The notes beneath the pieces were generated by a model. It was not told the DNA's origin, searched no databases, and was given only the letters and a program-made list of their open reading frames with translations. Of a DNA stretch of 64,000 nt, positions 23,000 through 35,700 are shown in pieces. The translations under genes and the position numbers were made by a program. Numbering within the stretch: the stretch's first letter is position 1; each line of letters opens with the position of its first letter. This DNA comes from Dolomedes plantarius (Eukaryota; Arthropoda; Arachnida; Araneae; Dolomedidae): contig OU015495.1 in NCBI GenBank assembly GCA_907164885.2, positions 3,571,308 to 3,635,307 of the forward strand, in the 5' to 3' direction.

Positions 23000-24651
23000 C
23001 TAGAACAAAGGGAAAAAAACAGTTTTACATTATTCTTCCTTCAAAAGTGATTTTGTTTCACAGGAAACACCGCATTAGTCGAATTCTAAAAAAAAAAACA
23101 GGCTTCTTTACCAGATTTCTCGAATTTCCTTTGATACTTTATCAGGTGATTTGTTGTTGTTGGTATTCTTATGCCTCTTGGTCGGATATGGTCTGAACCA
23201 GGTCGATTGTAGGCTGCAGGGCGAAGATATGAGACTCCTACTTAGCTTATGGCTATAGGGGTCCACAAGAGTCGGAAGCAGACTTTTTGCCTGTTGCAAA
23301 CCCCTATTTTGGCTGCAGGGACGACATCTGAAGGCTCGTACCCTTCTCCCCCCTTACAAACCACACGGAGGGGGCTTTCCGTCCAACACATTTAACGTGC
23401 CTATAAGCAGCTTAAACACGAGAGCGTCCAGGGGCGCTTGTTGGGATTCGAACCGAGCCCTTTAAGGGTTGAATTCCGACTCGCTAATCACTAGGTTGCC
23501 TTGGGCATGTCAGATGATTTGTTTTGCCAAACCGATAGAAATTATTCGAAAAACAAGAAAAAAAAATAAAAAGGTAACAACAAAATATGCAAAAGAAAAA
23601 AAAAATGAAAATCCTTGAGAACCATCCAATAAGAAAATAGTCACTTGCAGTTAACGCTCCATACGGTTAAATTAGTAAAATTTACTCTAGACACACAAAA
23701 ATGTCTTGTGATATTGATTCGGGTGTATATCTGATTAACCACAATAAATGAGTTTGGGTCTGTTTATTAAATCCGAGTCCGCCCGGTCAGAAATTTAATC
23801 TTTGCGATTATTCTGTTAATTGCGAATTTCCTCCTGTTTTGAATATGTTTCGGGCCTGGCAATCCGCCATCCTGTTCCCGCCCATTTGGAGCAATCAAAA
23901 CGGGTAAAATCAGTGGTCAAACAGTAGTAATCCGTATATTGGGAACTAATATTAAGCCTATTACGAGCAAAAATCTTAAAGTTACGTCCAATATTTGGCT
24001 ACAGTAGGTATCCCTTGGCACAGTTTGGCAAAGTTTTGAAAATTTGCTAAAATCGTACTCAAAAACGACGATAACGGCAATACAGCGAACAACCAAATGA
24101 CGCGAAAATACAGAATATACAGTCAGTTTTAGGCAATTTAAATAGCAAAAATATTTCAAAATAAGTTGTAAATAATATCTTCTCCTCATAATTGAAACTA
24201 AAGAACGTGATAATGTAATGCAAACAATTAAACGAAAACAAACACTTAAGTAAAAGAAAAACTCATCAGTCAAATGTTCATTTTAGGCTGACATTAATAA
24301 ACACTTGGCATCTATGTCACTAAAGATAAATCCGTTTAATACAAACCTGTTATATGTTCCGCAGTCAATTTTATAAATGGATAAGATACCAATAACTTCG
24401 CTACATTTACTACCCACTTCAAAAGGGGTACCCACTTCTTTAGAAAAGCACTTTTCTGTGTTGATTTCAACATCTTCCTGCAAATGAACTTCTCTGTAAC
24501 AAATATCGGCGTTTCGTGTAATTTTGACAAACTTTGAAAATTTCGCCAAACTGCGCCATGGCGTGTACACTTATACTTTACCCCATTATTTATACTTTAA
24601 CCCACTATTTATCAACGGTAGTTTTGTATAATAGCAAACATGTTTCTTTAC
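23000..24651 (-). other. intron of the cysteine dioxygenase gene
   Basis: Bounded by a GTAAAG donor (plus 24646-24651) and a CTAG acceptor (plus 23000-23003). Phase 2 matches on both sides. It holds a SINE at 23156-23509. Minus ORFs at 23917-24570 do not match CDO sequence and are background. Confidence 0.85.
23156..23509 (-). mobile_element. full-length tRNA-derived SINE with target-site duplications
   Basis: On the minus strand the head has aacctagtgattagcgag (box A) and ggttcgaatccca (box B), and the tail is a (CAA)n run. The insertion is flanked by 14-bp repeats: tcaggtgatttgtt (23142-23155) and tcagatgatttgtt (23510-23523), one mismatch. Same family as 13243-13614. Confidence 0.85.
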
Positions 24652-24974
24652 CGTATTTCACTTATAGCTCCAGCGAGAATTTTCACAAAACAGCTGGAAT
24701 TGGAATGATCATGGATACAAGATCCTTGGGCTGGATTCCACGCCAGAAGCATTATATTGTAAATTCCATTTCCGGAATCAACAAGGTTTCGAGTATAGTG
24801 TTCATCATGAAAGAAGGCATATCGGATCCAGTCGTCTTTTTTGCTTTTATAATCGGATAATATTTGAATGATTCGGGCTTTATTCACATCTTCCGTTGCG
24901 AGAGCCTCTTCGATCAATCTTAACATGGTCGTCCAGTTCGTCTTTTGACTTGTAACATCGCTAGTAACATTCAT
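24652..24974 (-). CDS. CDO1: cysteine dioxygenase, exon 1 (N-terminal half)
   Basis: ATG at 24974; 107 codons plus two bases, ending at donor GTAAAG. The start MNVTSDVTSQKTNWTTMLRL leads into a helical N-terminal region. YTRNLVD carries the substrate-binding Arg. WNPAQGSCIHDHSNSSCF is the cupin core, with the two iron-binding His (HDH) and, five residues on, the Cys that cross-links to the Tyr of exon 2. The exon ends in KILAGAISEI, equivalent to KLLQGNLKE of mammalian CDO. Every catalytic residue known for the family is present, so the enzyme should be active. It would degrade cysteine on the way to hypotaurine/taurine or sulfate in the cytosol. No paralogue or partner gene is seen nearby. 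Confidence 0.94.
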
Positions 24975-26100
24975 AATATATTTTGAAATGCTTGTAATGA
25001 ATGGCTGCTAACTATAAAATTATAAATAAATAAATGAACATGATCTCATAGTTTCCCCCTCGTTATGCCGAAATATTTTTTACCACGTGATGCGTAGATT
25101 AGCGAAATGTCATTCGATTATGAATTAGGGGCATAAGACGTCACGGGTGTATTACTGCCACTCCATGAAATGCTGTGAAAATCTTCTAAAGCTACATGGA
25201 ATTCACTCAGGGCCTTAGTCTCTCCAGCCCTAATGAAGAAATTGCCAATCATCCTGATTATGACAATAGAGAATTTAATCTTAGACCTCGAACGACTCTA
25301 GTGATTGACACTGGGATTACTCCCAATTCTTCTTTCCCATAATTTAATTTTTTTCTTTTCTTTTTACTTTATGTCATTCCGTTTTCCTTAAATTAATTCT
25401 AGACCGCTTAATTTTCACTCCCCTTTTTTTCTTAATTATATGCAGTCACATCCTCTTACGCTTTTTTTGAAAACGGAAGTGTGTCGTCTCGTTGGTATAA
25501 TATGCCTCTGCGAATCCTCATGGTCAAATTGTGAGCCGTCCTACCTGATAATTTCTGCTGCTAAGCTCCTGGATCCTGTTTCGTCAACCAATCAGGTTGC
25601 GGGATACATTTTGCTCTCGACCAGCAGTTAAGCTTGATCTTTTTTAACCTCTGTGATACAAATTCATCATCCTGCTTCCTTTTTCGGCCTGTTTTCAAGC
25701 ACGGGTTGCTTGATAGTTCTTTCCCATCCTGGGTTTGATCCCAGCGTTTAATATCTTTGCTGCTCGCGGTCCTCTGTGGCTCGTGTTCGACTTTTGAGAG
25801 TTTAATCTTTATACTTTGCTTTTTATCTTATCTCATGTTGGAACCTTTAATTTTGACAAGTCTTGATGATTTAATTTTGTGTTAACTTACTAAATTCTAA
25901 TGTTTTTATTTTTATTTTTGCAACTTGTTTAATTTATTTTGTAACTTAACTTTTTATATTTTCTTTAAAACTTGGTTAATTTCTTCTTGAACCATGAGTG
26001 AAAAGCTTCAGTGCTTCCCATATCCATATCGAGGGTAAAAGGCTTTCTTAGCCCTATTTGGGACCTCACGAAAACCTTTTGTCCATGTCCATGGGCCTAA
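24975..26100. other. intron 1 DNA upstream of CDO, nothing recognised
   Basis: This contains the presumed CDO promoter but no clear TATA box. The stretch 25200-25830 is pyrimidine-rich on the plus strand and may be an old retroelement, without recognisable motifs. Confidence 0.4.
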
Positions 26101-26276
26101 GGGCCTGTTCACATAGGAGTCCGTTGCTTGGCGTTAAAGTATTGAAATATATTTAACCAATGAGAAACCTCCAAACGATTAACAATAAAATTTTTAACGC
26201 CTATGATTGGGTTATTTTCGTCTCAACGTGATCTTTCCCTTATCGCTACGCAACGGACTCCTATGTGAACAGGCCC
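26101..26276. mobile_element. PIF/Harbinger-type MITE
   Basis: A 176-bp element with a perfect 27-bp terminal inverted repeat beginning GGGCCTGTTCACATAGGAGT. It is flanked by TAA on both sides (26098-26100 and 26277-26279), the 3-bp target duplication of PIF/Harbinger elements. No coding capacity. It lies about 500 bp before the giant exon. Confidence 0.82.
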
Positions 26277-26771
26277 TAAGGCCCTGAGCGTAGGAAAATT
26301 TCGCCGTATGAAAATGTCACCATCGTAACGTTTACTTGTAAAATTTATCAATAGGGTAGTTTCGCGCAGTATGTCACATCTCAACTCGGACAGAAACGAG
26401 GAGGAAAATGTTTATTGTTAAATGCATAGATTACTAGATCTCTAAGAGAAACGCATACCAGAGCTCCACGTGCAAACTCGTGATATCAGTTTTCGGCCCT
26501 TCGTACCCTTCGGTGACGCCACATGAAACTGCATAAACATTAATGCGATTAAGAATATAGTACGTCATAATGACGCCATTTTCACTGGGTGAAACTTTCG
26601 ATATGCCCGGGGACAAATAAAGTACGGGCGTTTAGAATCTGTTACTATTAAAAATGGTATTCTGTTTCTTCTAATAAATGAAAACTTTTTATCCATTTTA
26701 GGAAATCAGTTTTAATGTACGAAACTTAAAAGATAAATGCGGTTACACATTTTAATTATTTCTCTCCATAG

Positions 26772-29700
26772 GTTGTGGTATACGAAAGAGATCCATGGAG
26801 TATCGCCAAAATTCAAAGTTACAAGGAGCTACAGAATCATACTTTGCAAACAACAATGTCAAAACTGAGGCTCCAGAAAAAGACAAAGATCAACATTCTG
26901 ATAAACCCGAAATAGAAAATCCTAGTTTACCGAAAAATCTGAACTTATTATCTACAAGTGGAGAATTCCAGGTCCTGAATAATAGCACCGAAATAAAACA
27001 ACTGAACCATATGCCGAAGAGTGAATTTCTTGAAAGCACTGTTTTCACTGACAACATGGAAATTAACAAACTGAATCATATGCCGAAGAGTGAATTTCTT
27101 GAAAGCACTGTTGTCACTGATAACACGAAAATAATCCAACTGAATGATACGCCGAAGAGTGAATTTCTTGAAAGCACTATTTTCACTGACAACATGGAAA
27201 TAATCCAACTGAATCATATGCCGAAGAGTGAATTTCTTGAAAGCACTGATTTCACTGATAACACGGAAATAAACCAAATGAATCATATGCCGAAGAGTGA
27301 GTTTCTTGAAAGCACCATTTTCACTGATATTAACATGGTTACTGGAAGTATTCGTATGCAGCCAGAAATGTCTATGTCCACGACTCCTCTTCCTGCAGAC
27401 AATAGAGACAGCTTCATTTATACCACTCGCCAATATAAGAATAAAGAGCTCACGGGGAAGGAATTTTTTGAAAGCACTTCTTTTACTGATATTAATTCAG
27501 TAACTGAAATAAAATTTATGGAACCAGGGATATCTTCATCAGCGACCTCTCTTGTTGCAGGAAATAATAAGGGAAACGACGGCCTGATTTCTTCCACCAG
27601 CCAGTACAAGAGTGATGAGCTGCGTGAGACTGAATTTCATGAAAGCACTTTTTTTTCTGATATTGATACAATAACTGAAGGAAATATTTTGCATCTGGGG
27701 ATACCTACATCAGAGACATCTATTAATGCAGGGAATAGTGAGGAAAAAGACGAGTTTTATCGTAGCACTGGTCGATATAATAATGAATCGTTGCCGGAGG
27801 CTGAATTTTATGAAAGTCCTTCCAGTCCTGATGTCGATGACATAACTGGAGATAAAGCTGTGCCAGTAGAAAGCAGCAGTGATTATGTGCATACTTTAAA
27901 ATCTATAGATATGCTTTCTGATGAATTTAGTACGTGGAGCTCAGGCGAAAAAACCAAAATATCAAAGGATTCGACTGCAGACCAATACGAAATGCTTAGA
28001 TTATCAGACTTAAATGGCAACATACCACATCCTAAATCTATTAAAGAACATGCGACTGATGACGGAGGACTTTATAAAACAGTCTCTGCAGATACAGTGG
28101 TGCATGAAGAATCCAAAAACACCTTTGAAATCGGTGACTACTATTTACTAAACAGGACGGACTATACTCTGATACCTACTTTTCCATTGTTAACTGAGTC
28201 CGAGCTCGAAAGTCCTAAATCTGGATGGATAACTGATACTTTTGTTAAAACAATTCCTGTAGGTCCGAATCACCAAAACACAGTTTCTGAATATGTAACA
28301 ACTGGTATTAACTTAAGTGAGGATACTTTAGGAGAAATCGGAAATCTAGATTATACGGAACATGCTCAGACGTCAACCTTTCCTTCTTTAACCGAGTCTG
28401 AGCACGACAATGTAAAAACAATCAAGCTGGCTGATAATTCCGTAAAACCAGTTCCTTTATACCCGAATATCCAAAACACAACGTCTGTTTATGAATCATC
28501 CCTTATTAACTCAAGAGAAGAAACAATAACAGAAATGTATAACATAAATTATAGGAAACACACTGAGCAGACATTTTCTCCTTTGTTTGCTGAATCTGAG
28601 CATGATGATCCTGAAACGGCAGAAATAACTGAAGTCGTTGTAAAAATAAGTCCTGTAGGTTCGAATGTTCAAATCGCAACTTCTGCATTTGAAACAAGTG
28701 GTTTTACCTCAACAGAAGATTCAGCAGATACCGAAAATCTAGATTATGTGAAAAATACCCAGATGCCAGCATTTCAATTGTTAAGTGAGTCCGAACTCGA
28801 CAAACCTAAACATGGAAATCTAACTGAAGCTTTTGTAAAAATTACACCTGAGGGTTCTGATCACCCAGATAAAGCTTCTGTATTTGAGATAACTTCTAGA
28901 AGCTCAAATGCAGGGGCATTGAAAGAATCCAGAACACCAGATTATTCGGACATTGTTCCTAGTTTTTTCAATAGTGTCGAGAAAGAAATCCTTACTGCAA
29001 GCGAAATTCCTTGGAGTAACTTATCAACTAAATTTTCTGATCCAGTCGCGTCCAGTGAAGAAGGAATAGAAATCATTACTGCAAGCAAAAATCCTCGGAG
29101 TTACTCAACGATTGAATTTTCTGATCCGGTCACGTCCAATGAAGAAAGAAAAGAAATACTTACTGCCAGAGAAAATCCTCGGAGTTACTCAACATCTAAA
29201 TTTTTCGATCCAGTCGCGTCCAATGAAGCGCGAAAAGAAATCCTCACTGCAAGCGAAAATCCTCGGAGTTACTCAACGGCTAAATTTTCTGATAAAGTCG
29301 CATCCATTGAAGAGGGAAAAGAAATCCTTACTACAAGCAAAAATCCTCGGAGTTACTCAGCAACTAAATTTTCTGATCCAGTCGCGTCGAATGACGAGAA
29401 AAAAGAAATCCTTGCTGTAAGCGAAAATCCTCGGAGTTACTCAAAAACTAAATTTTCTGATCCAGTCGAGTCCATTGAAGAGGGAATAGAAATTCTTACT
29501 TCAAGCGATAATCCTCGGAGTTACTCAACAAATAAAGTTTCCGATCCAGTCGCGTCCAATGAAGCGGGAAAAGAAATCCTTACTGCAAGTGAAAATCCTC
29601 GGAGTTACTCAGCAACTAAATTTTCTGATCCAGTCGCGTCGAATGGCGAGGGAAAAGAAATCCTTGCTGCAAGCGAAAATCCTCGGAATTACTCAGCAAC

Positions 29701-32700
29701 TAAATTATCCGATCCAGTCGCGTACAATGAAGCGGGAAAAGAAATCCTTACTGCAAGCGAAAATCCTCGGAGTTACTCAGCAACTAAATTTTCTGATCCA
29801 GTCGCGTCGAATGGCGAGGGAAAAGAAATCCTTGCTGCAAGCGAAAATCCTCGGAATTACTCAGCAACTAAATTTTCTGATCCAGTCGCGTTCAGTGAAA
29901 AAGGAACGGAAATCCTTATCGCAAGCGAAACTCCTCGCAGTTACTCTAAAACAAAATTTTCTGATTCAGCCGCGTCAAATGAAGAGGAAAAAGAAATCCT
30001 TACTGCAAGCGAAAATCCTCGGAGTTACTCAGCAACTAAATTTTTCGATCCTGTCGCGTCCAATGAAGCGGGAAAAGAAATCCTTACTGCAAGCGAAAAT
30101 CCTCGGAGTTACTCAGCAACTAAATTTTCTGATCCATTCGCGTCGAATGGCGAGGGAAAAGAAATCCTTGCTGCAAGCGAAAATACTCGGAATTACTCAG
30201 CAACTAAATTTTATGATCCAGTCGCGTTCAGTGAAAAAGGAAAGGAAATCCTTACTGCAAGCGAAAATCCTCGGAGTTATTCAAAAACTAAATTTTCTGA
30301 TCCAGTCGCGTCCAATGACGAGGGAAAAGATATCCTTAGTGCAAGCGAAAATCCTCGGAGTTACTCAGCAACTGAATCTTTCGATCCAGTTGCGTCCACT
30401 GAAGCGGGAAAAGAAATCCTTACTGCAAGCGAAAATCCTCGTAGTTACGCAGCAACTAAATTTTCTGATCCAGTCGCGTTCAATGAAAAAGAAAAAGAAA
30501 TCCTTATGGCAAGCGAAACTCCTCGCAGTTACTCAAAAACAAAATTTTCTGATCCAGTCGCGTCCAATGACGAGGGAAAAGATATCCTTAGTGCAAGCGA
30601 AAATCCTCGGAGTTACTCAAAAACTAAATTTTCTGATCCAGTCGCGTCCAATGAAGAGGGAATAGAAATCCTTAATTCAAGAGATAATCCTCGGAGTTAC
30701 TCAACAACTAAATTTTCTGATAAGGTCGCATTAAATGAAGAGGAAAAAGAAATCCTTACTGTAAGCGAAAATTATCGGAGTTACTCAAAAAGTAAATTTT
30801 TTGATCCAGTCGCGTCCAATGAAGCGGGAAAAGAAATCCTTTCTGCAAGCGAAAATCCTCAGAGTTACTCAGCAACTAAATTTTTCGATACAGTCGCGTC
30901 CAATGAAGCAGGAAAAGAAATCCTTACTCGAAGCGAAAATCCTTGGAGTTACTCAACAACTACATTTTCTGATAAGGTCGCATCAAATGAAGAGGAAAAA
31001 GAAATCCTTACCGCAAGCGAAAATCCTCGGAGTTACTCAGCAACTAAATTTTCTGATCCAGTCGCGTCCAATGAAGAGGGAATAGAAATCCTTACTAACA
31101 GCGAAAATCCTCGGAGTTACTCAACAGCTAAATTTTCTGATAAGGTCGCATCCAATGAAGAGGGAAAAGAAATCCTTACTACAAGCGAAAATCCTCGGAG
31201 TTACTCAGCAACTAAATTTTCTGATCCAGTCGTGTTCAAGGAAGAGAGAATAGAAATCCTTACCGCAAGCGAAAATCCTCGGAGTTATTCAACAACTAAA
31301 TTTTCTGATAAGGTCGCATTGAATGAAGAGGAAAAAGAAATCCTTACTGTAGGCGAAAATTATCGGAGTTACTCAAAAAGTAAATTTTTTGATCCAGTCG
31401 CGTCCAATGAAGCGGGAAAAGAAATCCTTTCTGCAAGCGAAAATCCTCAGAGTTACTTAGCAACTAAATTTTTCGATCCAGTCGCGTCCAATGAAGCAGG
31501 AAAAGAAATCCTTACTCCAAGCGAAAATCCTCGGAGTTACTCAACAACTAAATTTTCTGATAAGGTCGTATCCAATGAAGAGGGAATAGAAATCCTTACT
31601 TCAAGCGATATTTCTCGGAGTTACTCAACAACTAAATTTTCTGATAAGGTCGCATCAAATGAAGAGGAAAAAGAAATCCTTACCGCAAGCGAAAATCCTC
31701 GGAGTTACTCAGCAACTAAATTTTCTGATCCAGTCGCGTCCAATGAAGAGGGAATAGAAATCCTTACTAACAGCGAAAATCCTCGGAGTTACTCAACGGC
31801 TAAATTTTCTGATAAAGTCGCATCCATTGAAGAGGGAAAAGAAATCCTTACTACAAGCAAAAATCCTCGGAGTTACTCAGCAACTAAATTTCTGATCCAG
31901 TCGCGTTCAAGGAAGAGAGAATAGAAATCCTTACCGCCAGCGAAAATCCTCTGAGTTACTCAACAACTAAATTTTCTGATAAGGTCGAATCCAATGAAGA
32001 GGGAATAGAAATCCTTACTAACAGCGAAAATTCTCGGAGTTACTCAACAGCTAAATTGTCTGATAAGGTCGCATCCAATGAAGAGGGAAAAGAAATCCTT
32101 ACTACAAGCGAAAATCCTCGGAGTTACTCAGCAACTAAATTTTCTGATCCAGTCGTGTTCAAGGAAAAGAGAATAGAAATCCTTACCGCAAGCGAAAATC
32201 CTCGGAGTTATTCAACAACTAAATTTTCTGATAAGGTCGCATTGAATGAAGAGGAAAAAGAAATCCTTACTGTAGGCGAAAATTATCGGAGTTACTCAAA
32301 AAGTAAATTTTTTGATCCAGTCGCGTCCAATGAAGCGGGAAAAGAAATCCTTTCTGCAAGCGAAAATCCTCAGAGTTACTTAGCAACTAAATTTTTCGAT
32401 CCAGTCGCGTCCAATGAAGCAGGAAAAGAAATCCTTACTCCAAGCGAAAATCCTCGGAGTTACTCAACAACTAAATTTTCTGATAAGGTCGTATCCAATG
32501 AAGAGGGAATAGAAATCCTTACTTCAAGCGATATTTCTCGGAGTTACTCAACAACTAAATTTTCTGATAAGGTCGCATCAAATGAAGAGGAAAAAGAAAT
32601 CCTTACCGCAAGCGAAAATCCTCGGAGTTACTCAGCAACTAAATTTTCTGATCCAGTCGCGTCCAATGAAGAGGGAATAGAAATCCTTACTAACAGCGAA

Positions 32701-35700
32701 AATCCTCGGAGTTACTCAACGGCTAAATTTTCTGATAAAGTCGCATCCATTGAAGAGGGAAAAGAAATCCTTACTACAAGCAAAAATCCTCGGAGTTACT
32801 CAGCAACTAAATTTTCTGATCCAGTCGCGTTCAAGGAAGAGAGAATAGAAATCCTTACCGCCAGCGAAAATCCTCTGAGTTACTCAACAACTAAATTTTC
32901 TGATAAGGTCGAATCCAATGAAGAGGGAATAGAAATCCTTACTAACAGCGAAAATTCTCGGAGTTACTCAACAGCTAAATTGTCTGATAAGGTCGCATCC
33001 AATGAAGAGGGAAAAGAAATCCTTACTACAAGCGAAAATCCTCGGAGTTACTCAGCAACTAAATTTTCTGATCCAGTCGTGTTCAAGGAAAAGAGAATAG
33101 AAATCCTTACCGACAGCGAAAATCCTCGCAGTTACTCAACAACTAAATTTTCTGATAAGGTCGAATCCAATGAAGAAGGAATAGAAATCCTTACTAACAG
33201 CGAAAATCCTCGGAGTTACTCAACAGCTAAATTTTCTGATAAGGTCGCATCCAATGAAGAGGGAAAAGAAATCCTTACTACAAGCGAAAATCCTCGGAGT
33301 TACTCAGCAACTAAATTTTCTGATCCAGTCGCGTTCAAGAAAGAGAGAATAGAAATACTTACCGCCAGCGAAAATCCTCGGAGTTACTCAACAACTAAAT
33401 TTTCTGATAAGGTCGCATCAAATGAAGAGGAAAAAGAAATCCTTACCGCAAGCGAAAATCCTCGGAGTTACTCAGCAACTAAATTTTTTGATCCAGTCGC
33501 GTCCAATGAAGAGGGAATAGAAATCCTTACTAACAGCGAAAATCCTCGGAGTTACTCAACAGCTAAATTTTCTGATAAGGTCGCATCCAATGAAGAGGGA
33601 AAAGAAATCCTTACTACAAGCGAAAATCCTCGGAGTTACTCGGCAACTAAATTTTCTGATCCAGTCGCGTTCAAGGAAGAGAGAATAGAAATGCTTACCG
33701 CCAGCGAAAATCCTCGGAGTTACTCAACAACTAAATTTTCTGATAAGGTCGCATTAAATGAAGAGGAAAAAGAAATCCTTACTGTAAGCGAAAATTATCG
33801 GAGTTACTCAAAAAGTAAATTTTTTGATCCAGTCGCGTCCAATGAAGCGGGAAAAGAAATCCTTTCTGCAAGCGAAAATCCTCAGAGTTACTCAGCAACT
33901 AAATTTTTCGATCCAGTCGCGTCCAATGAAGCAGGAAAAGAAATCCTTACTCCAAGCGAAAATCCTCGGAGTTACTCAACAACTAAATTTTCTGATAAGG
34001 TCGTATCCAATGAAGAGGGAATAGAAATCCTTACTTCAAGCGATATTTCTCGGAGTTACTCAACAACTAAATTTTCTGATAAGGTCGCATCAAATGAAGA
34101 GGAAAAAGAAATCCTTACCGCAAGCGAAAATCCTGGGAGTTACTCAGCAACTAAATTTTCTGATCCAGTCGCGTCCAATGAAGAGGGAATAGAAATCCTT
34201 ACTAACAGCGAAAATCCTCGGAGTTACTCAACGGCTAAATTTTCTGATAAGGTCGCATCCAATGAAGAGGGAAAAGAAATCCTTACTACAAGCAAAAATC
34301 CTCGGAGTTACTCAGCAACTAAATTTTCTGATCCAGTCGCGTTCAAGGAAAAGAGAATAGAAATCCTTACCGCCAGTGAAAATCCTCGGAGTTACTCAAC
34401 AACTAAATTTTCTGATAAGGTCGAATCCAATGAAGAGGGAATAGAAATCCTTACTAACAGCGAAAATCCTCGGAGTTACTCAACAGCTAAATTTTCTGAT
34501 AAGGTCGCATCCAATGAAGAGGGAAAAGAAATCCTTACTACAAGCGAAAATCCTCGGAGTTACTCAGCAACTAAATTTTCTGATCCAGTCGCGTTCAAGG
34601 AAGAGAGAATAGAAATCCTTACCGCCAGCGAAAATCCTCGGAGTTACTCAACAACTAAATTTTCTGATAAGGTCGAATCCAATGAAGAGGGAATAGAAAT
34701 CCTTACTGCAAGCGATATTTCTCGGAGTTACTCAACAACTAAATTTTCTGATAAGGTCGCATCAAATGAAGAAGAAAAAGAAATCCTTACCGTAAGCGAA
34801 AATCCTCGGAATTACTCAGCAACTAAATTTTCTGATCCAGTCGCGTCCAATGAAGAGGGAATAGAAATCCTTACTAACAGCGAAAATCCTCGGAGTTACT
34901 CAACAGCTAAATTTTCTGATAAGGTCGCATCCAATGAAGAGGGAAAAGAAATCCTTACTACAAGCGAAAATCCTCGGAGTTACTCAGCAACTAAATTTTC
35001 TGATCCAGTCGCGTTCAAGAAAGAGAGAATAGAAATACTTACCGCCAGCGAAAATCCTCGGAGTTACTCAACAACTAAATTTTCTGATAAGGTCGCATCA
35101 AATGAAGAGGAAAAAGAAATCCTTACCGCAAGCGAAAATCCTCGGAGTTACTCAGCAACTAAATTTTTTGATCCAGTCGCGTCCAATGAAGAGGGAATAG
35201 AAATCCTTACTAACAGCGAAAATCCTCGGAGTTACTCAACTTCTAAATTTTCTGATAAGGTCGCATCCAATGAAGAGGGAAAAGAAATCCTTACTACAAG
35301 CGAAAATCCTCGGATTTACTCAACAACTAAATTTTGTGATCCAGTCGCGTCCAATGAAGAGGGAAAAGAAATTCTTACTTTAAGCGAAAAAAAGGGTTAT
35401 GATTTTATTCCATCAGATTCTCCTGCTACGGATAAAAGAGAAACTATTCACAGATATTTTACAAATGATTTAACATATACGAAAGGTTTCGATTTCAAAG
35501 ACATTAATCCTGTGACATATATTTTTTATAGAGAGCATAAAATTGAAACAGGTTTAACATCCAAAGAAAGGGAAGACATGTATGATGAAAGGCCTATAAA
35601 ACAGAAATCTTCTACCCCAATGGTATATAAGCATAAAGAAGCCTCTACTGTAGTTGCTTCTGGTGGTAACGAAGTACAAGTAAAAACAAACGACAGAAAT

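Noticed and set aside
24283..24570. Minus ORFs between the two CDO exons
   Set aside because: They do not match CDO; direct joining of 24652 to 22999 restores the full family sequence in phase.
26434..26616. 60-residue minus ORF just before the giant exon
   Set aside because: No signal, motif or splice-site support; probably chance or an old TE.
29559..30665. 368-residue basic ORF inside the giant exon
   Set aside because: Alternative frame of the 84-bp array, open only because the period is a multiple of 3.
28975..35390. CRISPR-like or silk-fibroin repeat
   Set aside because: Repeats are contiguous without spacers, and residues are acidic Ser/Glu-rich, not Gly/Ala-rich spidroin or fibroin; the exon belongs to a protease gene.
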